The notes under the pieces were generated by a model. That model had not been told where the DNA came from, did no database searches, and saw nothing but the letters and a program-made list of their open reading frames with translations. The position numbers and the translations under genes are program-made. Shown here piece after piece: positions 36,748-46,535 of a stretch of 64,000 bases of DNA. The DNA comes from Xenoacremonium recifei. Its lineage: Eukaryota; Ascomycota; Sordariomycetes; Hypocreales; Nectriaceae. Every line of letters starts with the position of its first letter. Position 1 is the stretch's first letter. Where the stretch lies: assembly GCA_012184525.1 (NCBI GenBank), contig WOFQ01000047.1:186001-250000 (forward strand). The letters run 5' to 3'.

Positions 36748-38310
36748 CTAGTAATCGGCGTCTGCGTACGGAAGATACGAGCGACGCTCGACATCTGGAA
36801 ACCTCTCCCCTGTCCTCACAAATTTGGTATGCTCGCGAATGGGGTCTGGATAGTGCTCCCAGGCGCGAGCCTTTCCTTTCTGCATGGCCCGGTAAATGAA
36901 TTGACGTTTGCGTTGGCTGCTCATGACTTCATCACGAAGACGGCCGAGATCCCAGCGCTGCCGAACTATCTCCATCAGTGTCGCAATAGCCTCCTGCTGG
37001 GCTGGATCATCTGCTAGGTTACGCATCTCCCCAGGGTCGCTCGCGAGATCATAGAGCTGCATGGGATATGCCTCTGACACGACCAGCTTCCGCATTCCCT
37101 GGCGCACCATCACGCGCGGCGCCTTGGTGCCACCGTCGATATGCTCAACCAGGACTACCCGCTCTGGCTCGTCTTTCATGAATAGTGGCAGCAAGCTATG
37201 GCCCTCATGCTCGGAGAAGATAGCATCTGTTGACCCTGTAGCAACTTCCACCAGTGTTGGAAGGATGTCGACCAGCGAGACAGGCGCAGAGATCCGAGCC
37301 GGCCCCTGTTGCTTGGGCCGGTAGACAATAAGGGGCACGCGGACTGCTGGATCGAATACGTTCTTCTTGAACCAGAGGCCTCGCTCGCCTATCATGTCGC
37401 CATGATCCGAGGTAAAGAGGATCAGAGTGTTGTCCGCGATGCCGGTATCCTCCAGTGCCTGTCGTAGCTCACCAAGTTTACGATCAACGTAGCTAATCAT
37501 TCCGTAGTAGCCCCTGCGTGCTCGACGATAGATTTCGTCCGTTACCTCGAACTTATCAAGGCTATAGTGGAAGTACAGAGACCGGCTATGAGGGTCCATT
37601 TGATCTAGGGGGATCTTCGGGGTGAGTGGTGCGTCAATCTCCTCGTCGGTGTAGAGATCCCAATATTCTCGTGAGATAACGTACGGATCGTGAGGCTGGG
37701 TGAAGGACACCGTCATGAAAAGGGGCCGCCCATCGCCATATCGCCTCCAGTCAAAGATATGTTGTACCGCTCGCCGAGCCACTTCCTCATCGTAGTCCAT
37801 CTGCTGAGATCGCGCAAGAGGTTGTGCGTCAGCAATGGTCTCGACACTAGAGACACCGAACGGCACTTTGCCCTTGGCAACAGTCTCTTCATCCTCTAGT
37901 TCGTCATAGACCTTGGGTGGCACCCAGCTAAAATCTGCCGGATATATCTCCGTAGTGAGTCGGTCTTCATAGCCGTGATGCTGGTCGGGACCGACAAAGT
38001 GCATTTTGCCAGAGATGCATGTATAGTAACCAGCATCGCGAAGGTAGTGTGCAATGGTTGGTACCGCTGCTGGGAACTCAGATGCGTTGTCGAAAGCCCC
38101 TATCCTGGATGGGAGACGTCCACTCATCATGGCGAAGCGAGACGGAGCGCAAAGAGGGTAATTGCAATAGGCGTTCTCGAACACGGAGCCGTCGGCTGCG
38201 AGCTTGTCAATGTTGGGAGTCTTTGTGACCTTGTTGCCATAGCTCGATAGCGCGATGGCTGTGAGCTGATCGCACATCACTAGGAGGATGTTTGGCTGCG
38301 TGGCACCCAT
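36748..38310 (-). CDS. betC: Choline sulfatase
   Basis: Hydrolyses choline-O-sulfate to choline and sulfate, releasing stored or scavenged sulfur (and carbon and nitrogen). Single exon, 520 residues, full length for the family. The sulfatase signature CAPSR places the catalytic cysteine, converted to formylglycine, at Cys54. The metal-binding Asp14 lies in VMCDQL, and TSDHGDMIGE gives the second metal pair. SGKMHFVGPDQHHGYE is characteristic of choline sulfatases. The C-terminal choline-sulfatase extension is present (FIYRAMQKGKARAWEHY). No signal peptide is seen, so the enzyme is probably intracellular and needs import of its substrate. It diverges from a Dal5-type permease 662 bases away. 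The symbol is borrowed from the bacterial enzyme. Confidence 0.95.
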   Translation of the reverse strand: MGATQPNILLVMCDQLTAIALSSYGNKVTKTPNIDKLAADGSVFENAYCNYPLCAPSRFAMMSGRLPSRIGAFDNASEFPAAVPTIAHYLRDAGYYTCISGKMHFVGPDQHHGYEDRLTTEIYPADFSWVPPKVYDELEDEETVAKGKVPFGVSSVETIADAQPLARSQQMDYDEEVARRAVQHIFDWRRYGDGRPLFMTVSFTQPHDPYVISREYWDLYTDEEIDAPLTPKIPLDQMDPHSRSLYFHYSLDKFEVTDEIYRRARRGYYGMISYVDRKLGELRQALEDTGIADNTLILFTSDHGDMIGERGLWFKKNVFDPAVRVPLIVYRPKQQGPARISAPVSLVDILPTLVEVATGSTDAIFSEHEGHSLLPLFMKDEPERVVLVEHIDGGTKAPRVMVRQGMRKLVVSEAYPMQLYDLASDPGEMRNLADDPAQQEAIATLMEIVRQRWDLGRLRDEVMSSQRKRQFIYRAMQKGKARAWEHYPDPIREHTKFVRTGERFPDVERRSYLPYADADY

Positions 38311-38972
38311 CTTGAAACCTGATTGCTGGATGTTCAGTGCTGTGAGTTGAGTTGTCGACTACAAATTCAAGAGACGAGGCTATAAGCGTGGTAATACCAG
38401 ACTACGGCGTTTCCGCAATCTGCAAGGTGTAAATACCTTTTCAAAGCTGAAAGATAAGAGCTGGATTAATCTAATGTAGTCATGCAACACTCTCGATCTT
38501 GACTCAAACATCATCTTGAAATGTCGTTCAGAGTGGACTAGGATTCCCAGGCTAAACAGATCCACATCCCCCGCCGTTTGCAAAAGGAAAGTCACCGCGG
38601 GCGCACAATTGAGACTGACTGACTCGAGACTAAACTCAATCGCTACACTAATAAGAGATACAAAAATGAGATAGAAGTAGTCCAGGCCACCCATGCCGCG
38701 CGCAAGCCTTCCTGGCCAAGAATCGCTTTATCTCCACGAAGGCGCGCCTGGTGATGCGCTAAAATGGATCGATAGATACATGTGTCTATACAGATAGCCG
38801 GAACTCCTTTACCACAGGCAGGGATAGAGAATCAGCAACCATGGGGTTGGCTAACTCAGTTGCCACGTTGTGATCACACGCTTTTAAATAAGGACGAGCA
38901 TATCCTTGGAATTGCCACGTCGCATTCCCTCGACATTCCATTTCGAGACTGTCCAAGAAACTTCTTGTCATA
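38311..38972. promoter_or_regulatory. Bidirectional promoter between choline sulfatase and permease
   Basis: 662 bases shared by two divergent genes. GATA-factor-type sites (HGATAR) occur at about 38452 (AGATAAG), 38671 (AGATAG), 38770 (CGATAG) and 38793 (AGATAG), with TTATCT at about 38728. A TATA-like TTTTAAATA lies at 38882-38890, 83 bases upstream of the permease ATG. ATG-N4-CAT at 38474-38483 has the half-site spacing of the CYS3/MetR sulfur regulator, but its centre does not match the consensus. Function is inferred from motifs only. Confidence 0.45.
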
Positions 38973-40901
38973 ATGTCTAACACGATGACGGACAAGCCCA
39001 TTGACGGCGAGTCCCAGATCGATGCCAGTAATGGCGAGATGATGGATTTTTCTACGGCAAGCTTAAGCCCAAGTGAGAACAGAAGACTCCTGTGGAAAAT
39101 CGATGCTGTAGTGCTGCCCATCATGACACTCACAGCAACTCTGGCAGCACTTGACAAGGTATGTTTTGAGCGTCCTTGGCCGCGTTTGATATTCAAAACT
39201 AATAGCAAGGCAGAATGCCCTGGGCTACGCAGCCATTTTCGGCATCAAGACGGACGCCCACCTAAAAGGACAAGAATACTCTTGGCTCAGCGCGATCGTA
39301 TACTTCGGATATCTTATCATGCAGTTTCCCAATTCCTGGATTCTGACAAAGGTTCCAACTGGCAAGTTTCTTGGCTCGCTTCTCCTCGCCTGGGGAACTT
39401 GCCTTTGCATCATGGCAGCTTGTCATGACTTTGCTGGATTGGCTACTATTCGATTCCTGCTCGGCATGTGTGAGGCTGGATTGATGCCAACATGTATGAT
39501 TTTGACCTCTGTGTGGTATCGGCGTCAGGAACATGCGCTTCGGACAGCTATCTGGTACAACACCTTCGCTGGAGTGAGTTATGCACATCATGAACTTGTC
39601 CAATTCTCTGTACATTGACGATGATCTAGATCTTTGGCGGAATTCTTAGCTACGCGATTGGCAACATCAACGGTCCCCTTGCAACATGGAAGGTATTTGG
39701 ACATCTGCTCCAACAATTAAGTTCTGATTGTTGATATTTTCAAGTACATTTTCATTATCTATGGCACAGTCACTGTTGCTTTCGGTGTTTTGGTTTTGTT
39801 CGCCCTTCCGGATTCTCCAGAGACAGCCTGGTTCTACAGCGCGGCCGATAAAAAGCTCTCATTTGTCAGAACGATTGAGAATCAAACCGGCCACAACACT
39901 AGAAATGTAAGATTTAACCAAACATGTCTTGAGTAGTCATCCTTTTTCAAACTGACCTGGTGATGCAGCCCTTCAAGTTTCATCAGATCCTCGAAGCGCT
40001 TCGAGACCCAAAGTACTGGGTCCTTGTCGTCTTCGTTCTCGTCTGGGCCGTGGTGAATTCGGGAATCACGAACGTAAGTAACGCTAATATCCTGTCACCA
40101 ACCAACTTCGTTCCCAACATACTCTCAGTTCAACCCTCTTATCATTTCCGGTTACGGCTTCTCAGCCACGAAGACGACATTGATGGCAACGCCACAGGCG
40201 GCAGTAGCCTTGATTTCTCAAGTGATTTGTGCTGCGATTGCCTTCTTCGTACCAAATGTCCGATGCCTGATTTGGATTCTGTCTACTCTTCCGGCGCTTG
40301 CTGGAGCCATCATGATTCACGGTACGTTCAGCCTCTGGTTTGACTCCGAGTACCCAGTTCTAATTCATTACAGTGCTGGATGCCAACACTCACAGAACAG
40401 CGTCACTCATTGGCGTCTACATGATGGGATTTTATAATGTGGCATATGTCATGGTGATCAGTCTCGTATCTTCCAACAACGCTGGTACGACAAAGAGAAC
40501 ATTTGCAACAGCCACTGTCGCCGTTTTCTATTGTAAGCACGCGCAGCTCTGTTTTTATATTTGTTTTGTCTGACTGTAGGCTTTAGGTGTTGGCGATATC
40601 ATCGGCCCTCAGTTCTTCTTGGAGTCTCAGTCTCCTCATTATCCTCTTGGAATCTTTGCGATGCTGGTGTGTTTTGCTATTGAAGTTCTTTGCGGCATAC
40701 TCTTTTGGTAAGAACTCTACCTGAGAAGGAAGTGATTTGGTTCCTGATACTCGTCCTACTAGGCTCCTCTGTTTCTACGAAAACAAAAAGAGAGATCGCC
40801 TGTATGGTGTCCCTGAACAGGGCACACACAACGCAGCCGTCCACGCCGATCAAGATGATTTGACAGATGGGGAGAATAAGAACTTTCGTTATGCCATGTA
40901 A
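38973..40901 (+). CDS. MFS permease of the Dal5 / anion:cation symporter family
   Basis: Imports an organic anion or zwitterion by proton symport; the family includes allantoate, nicotinate, pantothenate and cysteate carriers. Nine exons: 38973..39158, 39214..39573, 39630..39692, 39745..39906, 39969..40073, 40129..40321, 40374..40532, 40587..40707 and 40763..40901. They join to 495 residues with all phases consistent. Family hallmarks are WKIDAVVLPIM before helix 1, YFGYLIMQFPNSWI, RFLLGMCEAGLMPTC and SVWYRRQEHALRTAIWY. About twelve hydrophobic helices are visible, with a central cytoplasmic loop near residues 230-260. The exon 8 acceptor (CTTTAG) was chosen over an AG six bases earlier because only it restores frame. 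Divergence from choline sulfatase makes choline-O-sulfate a plausible substrate; this is inference. Confidence 0.9.
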
Positions 40902-41724
40902 TTAATTGTCGTTGTGGACATGAAAGATGTAGGACTTGGCCTTAGTTTTCACTCTAGAGTTGACAATGCTTGGCACTGGAAGTTGTCATTCTTGGATGTC
41001 TATAAATATTCCAAACCACTGAGTATTGTCTTCAACTGATATGATTTCAGACTTTCAAAAAGATAACTCTGAGGTTGTGCCCGAAATGTGCCTATTTCTA
41101 AGTCATTTTGATTACCTCTAGGACGGGGGTTCGAACGCTGAACCTCCAAAAAAAAAGATTTGTTCCAAAACTTGTTCCAAAACTGCTTACCATCCAAAAT
41201 CACTTACCATGGGGCCATACGACCCCTACGAAAGAAACAGGCATAACAATAGAATATAAAGGGTTGGTCGTTGGTTGTGTCTCTATTATGATTCTCTGCG
41301 GTGTTATTGGTGTTTATTCGGTGCCCAGTTGAGGAGTTTTGTTGGACCGCTGAAGCCCCACACCTTCCTTCCCTGCTGAAGCCCTCCACTTACCACTCAA
41401 CCACTGTAACTTTGCTGCAGGAAAGTCCCGACGCCGGCTCTTCCCTTACCCGCCATGACAGCAAGGGAGAGCTTCCATTCGTTTACCCCTCGTTCGGCCC
41501 CTCTGCCGGCATTGGAATCTACCCAATCTCAAGCGCTGCAGACTAGATTTGTCGTCACCTCCTCCATACCTCCGCTGTCGCAACAGTCTGTCAGATTGTC
41601 TTTATGCGCCGCTGTCGCCGCTGACGCTCCTTGACGAGACGCCCGGGCTCCGAGATATCCTCCAACTCCTTGTACAGTAGCAGCATTGCGCATTTCCGCT
41701 CGAATTGAACCCCGGAACCTTACC
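40902..41724. other. Intergenic region upstream of chorismate mutase
   Basis: No gene. A 12-base direct tandem TTGTTCCAAAAC occurs twice at 41160-41183, followed by two copies of CTTACCAT. An isolated GGGTTCGAAC at 41127-41136 resembles a tRNA T-loop but has no partner arms. Confidence 0.5.
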
Positions 41725-42671
41725 ATGGATGCAGTCGTGGACATGGCCGATGCCGCTCATGCCCTGGATCTCGACCGAATTCGGTTCCAGCTGATGTACG
41801 AGATTTGCACAACTCCGATGTGGCCGGTAGAACGACCGCTGACAGGAAACCAGTCGCCTGGAGGACACCATCACGTTCCATCTCATTGAGCGGGTGCAAT
41901 TTCCCTTGAACAAGGTACGGCTTGCTCCCGACGGTCAACCCCGAGATGGACACGGGCTCCCATGTCTGGTTTGTTCATGCACTTAATTGACCACCACCAC
42001 CCTAGACCATCTACAAGCCCGGCGCCCTAGAACTGCCCGACAGCGGAGTGAGCTTCTTCGACTGGTACTTCCGCGAACAAGAAAAGCTACAGTCGCGCAT
42101 TCGCCGCTTCGAGTCCCCCGACGAGTACCCCTTCTTCCCGGAGGCCCTGCAGAAGCCCATTCTCAAGCCCCTGAACTACCCTAAGATCCTGGACGACAAC
42201 GACGTCAACGTCAACGACCAGATCAAGCAGTTCTACGTTGAAAAGTTCTTGCCCGCTGTGTGCCGCAACTTCGGCCGCGAGGACCGTGGCGAGTCGAAGG
42301 AGAACTACGGGTCGACGGCCACCTGTGACATCGCTTGTCTCCAAGCGCTTTCACGGAGGATCCATTTTGGCAAGTTTGTCGCCGAGTCCAAGTTCCGGTC
42401 CGACGAGGAGAAGTACATGCGCCTGATCAAGGCCGGTGATCGCGAGGCTATCGGAGACTCCATTACCAACGTTGCCGTGGAAAAGAAGGTCTTGGAGCGC
42501 CTACGCCTCAAGGCGGCAACCTACGGACGGGATCCTTCCATCCCCGAGGGCACCGACGGCGCCAAGATCAACGTCGATGCGGTGGTGTCCATGTACAAAG
42601 ATTTCGTTATCCCGCTGACAAAGGTTGTGGAGGTGGAATACTTGATGCAGAAGCTTAAGCCAGCCTCGTAA
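41725..42671 (+). CDS. aro7: Chorismate mutase (AroQ, eukaryotic allosteric type)
   Basis: Converts chorismate to prephenate, the branch point to phenylalanine and tyrosine. Exons are 41725..41795, 41854..41914 and 42006..42671, giving 265 residues, close to the 256 of yeast Aro7. The first intron ends at AACCAG, which restores IRLEDTITFHLIERV, the conserved helix 1. CLQALSRRIHFGKFVAE carries the catalytic Arg and Lys of the yeast enzyme, and VIPLTKVVEVEYL carries the Thr/Glu pair near the C-terminus. YGSTATCDIACLQ matches the family core. Yeast enzymes of this type are inhibited by tyrosine and activated by tryptophan; the regulatory N-terminal half is intact here. Its stop is only 24 bases from the stop of BCP1 on the other strand. 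Confidence 0.95.
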
Positions 42672-42695
42672 TATTCATTCATTGATTCGTTCACT

Positions 42696-43610
42696 TCATT
42701 TCGCGCTCAGATATGCATTAACACCCCCGATCGCCGCCCGCATCCGGTCCGCCTCGATCAAGATCATGTGCCCCTGCGACTTGATGCCCATCTCCTGGAA
42801 CGCCCGCTTGCTGTCCGCCACTGCCTCGTCCTCCTTGGTATAGTGGAAGCTGCCAAAGGCTTGGGCATGCTTTTGTAGCACCTCGTCCTCGACGTGAAAG
42901 TAGTACATCGACGCCTCCTCCTTGGCCTTTTTCCGTTTCTGGTTCTCCATCTCTAGCTTGGACTCGGTCTCCTGGTATGTCTTGGAGAGAATCAGGTAGT
43001 GGCTGAACTCATACGGCTCCTTGTCCTGCACGGCGGCATCAACCTCATCGAGCAGCAGTTCGTAAAGCGGTGGCGCAAGCTCAGAGGGCATGTTTATGAG
43101 ACGCTCTGAGAAGACCAGACCGACGTTCTTGCCACTGCTTATCAACTCGGCGACTGGTGCTAGTGAAGGGTTCGTCTTTGCCTTTTCGACGAGATACTTG
43201 AGCACGTCTTTCAGGCCCTCGTGGTCCTTGTGAACGGCGGTGTTGAGAACCGTAAGTAACGCATAGGCGTCGTTGGCCTTGCCGTCGACCTTGATGGTTG
43301 AACCGATCGTAGGTTGTGAGAGAATGAGGTCGGCTAAGGAAGACATGTTGAAGAGGGCTGCATCGACGTCGAAGAGCTGTCGGACTAGGGTCTTGGTTCC
43401 GTGGAAATCTACCTCGGAGTCGAAGTTGAACCATTCGAATTCGACGTCTACCATGTCAAAATCCTTTGACTCGTCAGTCCCATCGCTATATAAGTCGTTC
43501 AATAGCTGTCTCACCTCATCATCGGAGCTGTCCTCGTCCATCTTGTCGACGGTGTTGTCGGCGGGAGGTACATCCTTGCCCTCGGCCTCGCGTGCTCGCT
43601 TTTTTCCCAT
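42696..43610 (-). CDS. bcp1: BCP1/BCCIP family protein
   Basis: The yeast homologue is a nuclear protein, a chaperone of ribosomal protein uL14 (Rpl23) that is also needed for nuclear export of Mss4. Single exon, 304 residues from ATG 43610 (MGKKRAREAEG). An upstream in-frame ATG at 43736 would add a 42-residue extension that does not look like this family, so the shorter start is preferred. The N-terminus is basic and then very acidic (MDEDSSDDEV). The family core follows: FEWFNFDSEVDFHGTKTL, then DLILSQPTIGSTIKVDG. SEFAPPLY-like and YYFHVEDEVLQKHA segments follow. Family assignment is firm; the role is known from yeast. Confidence 0.93.
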   Translation of the reverse strand: MGKKRAREAEGKDVPPADNTVDKMDEDSSDDEVRQLLNDLYSDGTDESKDFDMVDVEFEWFNFDSEVDFHGTKTLVRQLFDVDAALFNMSSLADLILSQPTIGSTIKVDGKANDAYALLTVLNTAVHKDHEGLKDVLKYLVEKAKTNPSLAPVAELISSGKNVGLVFSERLINMPSELAPPLYELLLDEVDAAVQDKEPYEFSHYLILSKTYQETESKLEMENQKRKKAKEEASMYYFHVEDEVLQKHAQAFGSFHYTKEDEAVADSKRAFQEMGIKSQGHMILIEADRMRAAIGGVNAYLSAK

Positions 43611-44146
43611 TCTGTAAAATGTGAGGAGCCCCCCTGAAAATCGCGAAAAGAAATATTGTATTGTGAAATTCTCACGTCGCGATGGCTCGTTCCGTCGCCC
43701 AACTTCCAACGTAAATTTTGCGTAGCTGCCCCTCACTAGCCCGAATTCGGCCTGATAAGCCCCGGGCCGCGGCTAGCCCAAGCGCGATAAGACCGCGCCT
43801 ACCCGGCCAATGCAAAGCTCGGAAGCATCCATGCGGAGACTGAGTCCTGCGTCCGATCCGATCAGTCAACTGGCAGCCTGTTAACCTGCGTCAGCGCACG
43901 AAGCCACTCGCGGGTGGATGATCGCTTCGAGACCGAGACACAGAGCTCACCGGCCAGACATCGACAGCCGTTTCATACTTCGAGGCATGCCGACGAAGCC
44001 CCAATCCGCTGCTCGGGATTAGATTGGCCGCCGATTTCCGCTCCCCAAGTCCGCGGCTGCCGACGGAGGCGCAACCGCAACGTCATCTGGTGCTCTCTCC
44101 AGCCACCTGCGATACGGCAGCTTGAACCTCTCCATCACCGCCCACC
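43611..44146. other. Divergent promoter of bcp1 and vps17
   Basis: 536 bases between two divergent start codons. No gene or distinctive motif seen. Confidence 0.5.
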
Positions 44147-46042
44147 ATGGACTACAGCTCATCGATCCACGACGCCGAAGACCCTGCGGCCTCGCCCTGG
44201 GGCAATTCGCCGCAAGCATCGCCGCGGCGCGATCCGGCGCCCTTTGACCCGATGACTGGCGACCCGCCCCCCTTTCGATACCAGCCGGCGAGTACGCTCA
44301 GCCAAGGACCGCCGCTCCCCGAGGCTGAGGGCTTCCAGCGTCCCGGGACAGCCACGACGTCTTCCGGGACAGAGGAGGCCACCGAAGGGTCCAAGGCATC
44401 GGATGCGCCCGAGTCCGAGACTTCAGCACCCGTCCTCGGGGACGACCAGCCATCTGCGCCTGTACCGGCCTCGGAGCAACACAGCGCAGGAGGACAGACC
44501 CAGCCTCGCCAAGAACAGCTGCCTCCTAAACCCGCTGGACCCCAGTTTCGACTCCAGGCAAAGATCACGGGCTTGGAACGCACTGGCAAGAAGGATCCTA
44601 TCCTGCGGTTTGATGTTCACGTATGACCGCACTTGTATAGCTCCTCTGCTTGAAGCTGGCATTGACACCTTACAGACCAACATTCCGCGGTTCCGTACTA
44701 CGCAGTTCCGAGATGTGCGACGTCTACACTCTGAGTTTGTAAAGCTCGCAGAGCACCTGATATCTGCGAACCCGGAGACTCTGGTCCCCGCTGTCCCCCC
44801 GGCTCTGACCTCTGCTGGTGCCGGAACGGACGAGGACGAGGTGCGCGTCAAGGCGCTCATGCAGAGGTGGATGAACTACGTGTGCAGTAACGAGGTGCTC
44901 ATGAGGGACGAAGAAATGGTGCTCTTTGTGGAGAGCGATTTTGGATACAGCCCGATGGTCAAGATGAAGCAGCCTGCCACTGGTGTTCGCAGAAAGATCT
45001 TGAAGCAGTTCGCGCCGCCGCCCGATGATACCCCTGAACTTGCGAACGCGCGACCGACGGTGAAGCTGTTTTACCTTGGCGCCATGGACGCTGGCCACAA
45101 GGTTGACAAGTTGGTTAAGGCTCGCAGAGGTCAGAGAGAATGGGCTCCTGCTTATAATGTGCATTCTGCTAATGACTTACAGGTCTTGCTCTCGCAGAAT
45201 CAGATTATGGGGTGAAACTCGGGAGCATGAACGTACAGGAGCCTCATCCTGGCCTAGCCAATGCTTACCGCAAGCTGGGCAAGGTAATTCAGACTATGGG
45301 CGATTACCACGCTGCGCAAGCGACAGCGGAGGCCACTACTGTTGGCGACCCATTCCAGTACCACTCGCAAGATGCCTTCATCGTCAAAGAAACCCTCACC
45401 AACCGCCAGATCCTGATCCGGGAGTTCCTCCAGGCGCAGGAGGCGACGAGGAACAAGCTCAATGCGGCAGACCGCCTCAAGGCCAGCTCCAGCGTTAGGC
45501 GCGAAAAGGTCGACGAGGCTATCACGGCCCTGGACGATGCCCGCCAGCACGAGACGCACATGTACAATAAGACCAACCGCGTGACCCAGAACCTGGTCCA
45601 GGAGCAACGGAAATGGTTCGCGCGGACGGCAGCCGACCTCCGTTTGAGCATCCGGGACCTCGTTGTCCGAGAGATCGAAGCTGAGCGACGGACTCTAGCC
45701 TTGCTCGAGACTGTCCGCCCCGACATCCGGTCCATCGACGCCTCCGGAGGACTCTCTCGCCTCGGCCGCGAATCGCACCCAACTGTTCGCCGTTCAAGTC
45801 TTGCCGCAAGCCAGGGTCCCAAGGGCGACGCCTGGAGCGGTGTCCCTCGCCGCTCAGACGCTACCACCCGCAGCCACTCGAATAGCCTCATCGGGCAAGT
45901 GACGGAGGAGGCCGAGACCACCGACGGGACAGAGCCCGCAGGATCGAAGCGCGGGGGTCTCAAGGGCGTCAACGAAGATGACGACGAGGACCGTATAGAT
46001 GCTCGGAACGCGGCTAGTAGGCTGGCGACGAGCACGTTTTAA
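44147..46042 (+). CDS. vps17: Vps17, PX-BAR sorting nexin of the retromer
   Basis: With Vps5 it forms the membrane-bending subcomplex that, with the Vps26-29-35 trimer, recycles cargo from endosome to Golgi. Exons are 44147..44620, 44676..45129 and 45183..46042, giving 595 residues. The start is in good context (CACCATGG). The N-terminal 125 residues are acidic and proline-rich disorder. The PX domain spans about 131-240 (FRLQAKITGLERTG, then the IPRFRTTQFRDVRRLHSEF helix). As usual for Vps17, the canonical phosphoinositide-binding residues look incomplete. Residues about 290-500 form a helical BAR region (GLALAESDYGVKLGSM onward). The tail is basic and Ser-rich. The second intron has an unusual GTCAGA donor, and the frame is open through it for 37 codons, but only splicing joins the BAR frame. 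Confidence 0.92.
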
Positions 46043-46535
46043 GGCGGATGGTGTTTGAGGAGAGGAGGTGGTGGTTGTTTGGCGTGCATTGGGCGGGGCC
46101 TTGGTTTCCCATCTCTCGATAACATAGCTTAGCTTGGCCTTGTAGCCTATATCCGACGTTTAAATTTCATTGTGAACACTTTGCTCTTGATGCAGAATAT
46201 GGTGGCGGAGATTCTTAATAAGAGAATGAAGACTAGGCACCATGATCGTGAGGTGAAGTAACTGAGACGTCTTTAGAGCCGTGATCAAGGCTCCGGTATA
46301 AAGGTGTTTGTGTAAGTCAGTAGGGGTAAGAAAATGTAGGATTTACAAATGCTGGTAATTTTGACTTTTATTTGCTCCCACTTTAATAAACAATAATGTT
46401 CTTCATCATAGTGCATTCCTTGTGGAAGCCTCATCTTGTCATAACCCCCTAACGCCAGGCTATGTTTATGTGTATGTGTGTATCAGAATGATGACGGCTC
46501 TTCAAAAGCCATCTTGCTCGCCGCTTTTGCTTCTC
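46043..46535. other. Convergent 3' region of vps17 and csn6
   Basis: About 490 bases with no gene. AT-richer DNA at 46330-46400 (TTTATTTGC, TTTAATAAACAATAA) probably holds polyadenylation signals for one or both genes. Confidence 0.5.

Noticed and set aside
38474..38483. ATG-N4-CAT as a CYS3/MetR sulfur-regulator site
   Set aside because: Its four central bases do not fit the alternating purine/pyrimidine consensus, so it is mentioned only as a weak possibility.
41110..41160. GGGTTCGAAC resembling a tRNA T-loop
   Set aside because: The flanking stem does not pair on either strand and no D-arm or acceptor is present.
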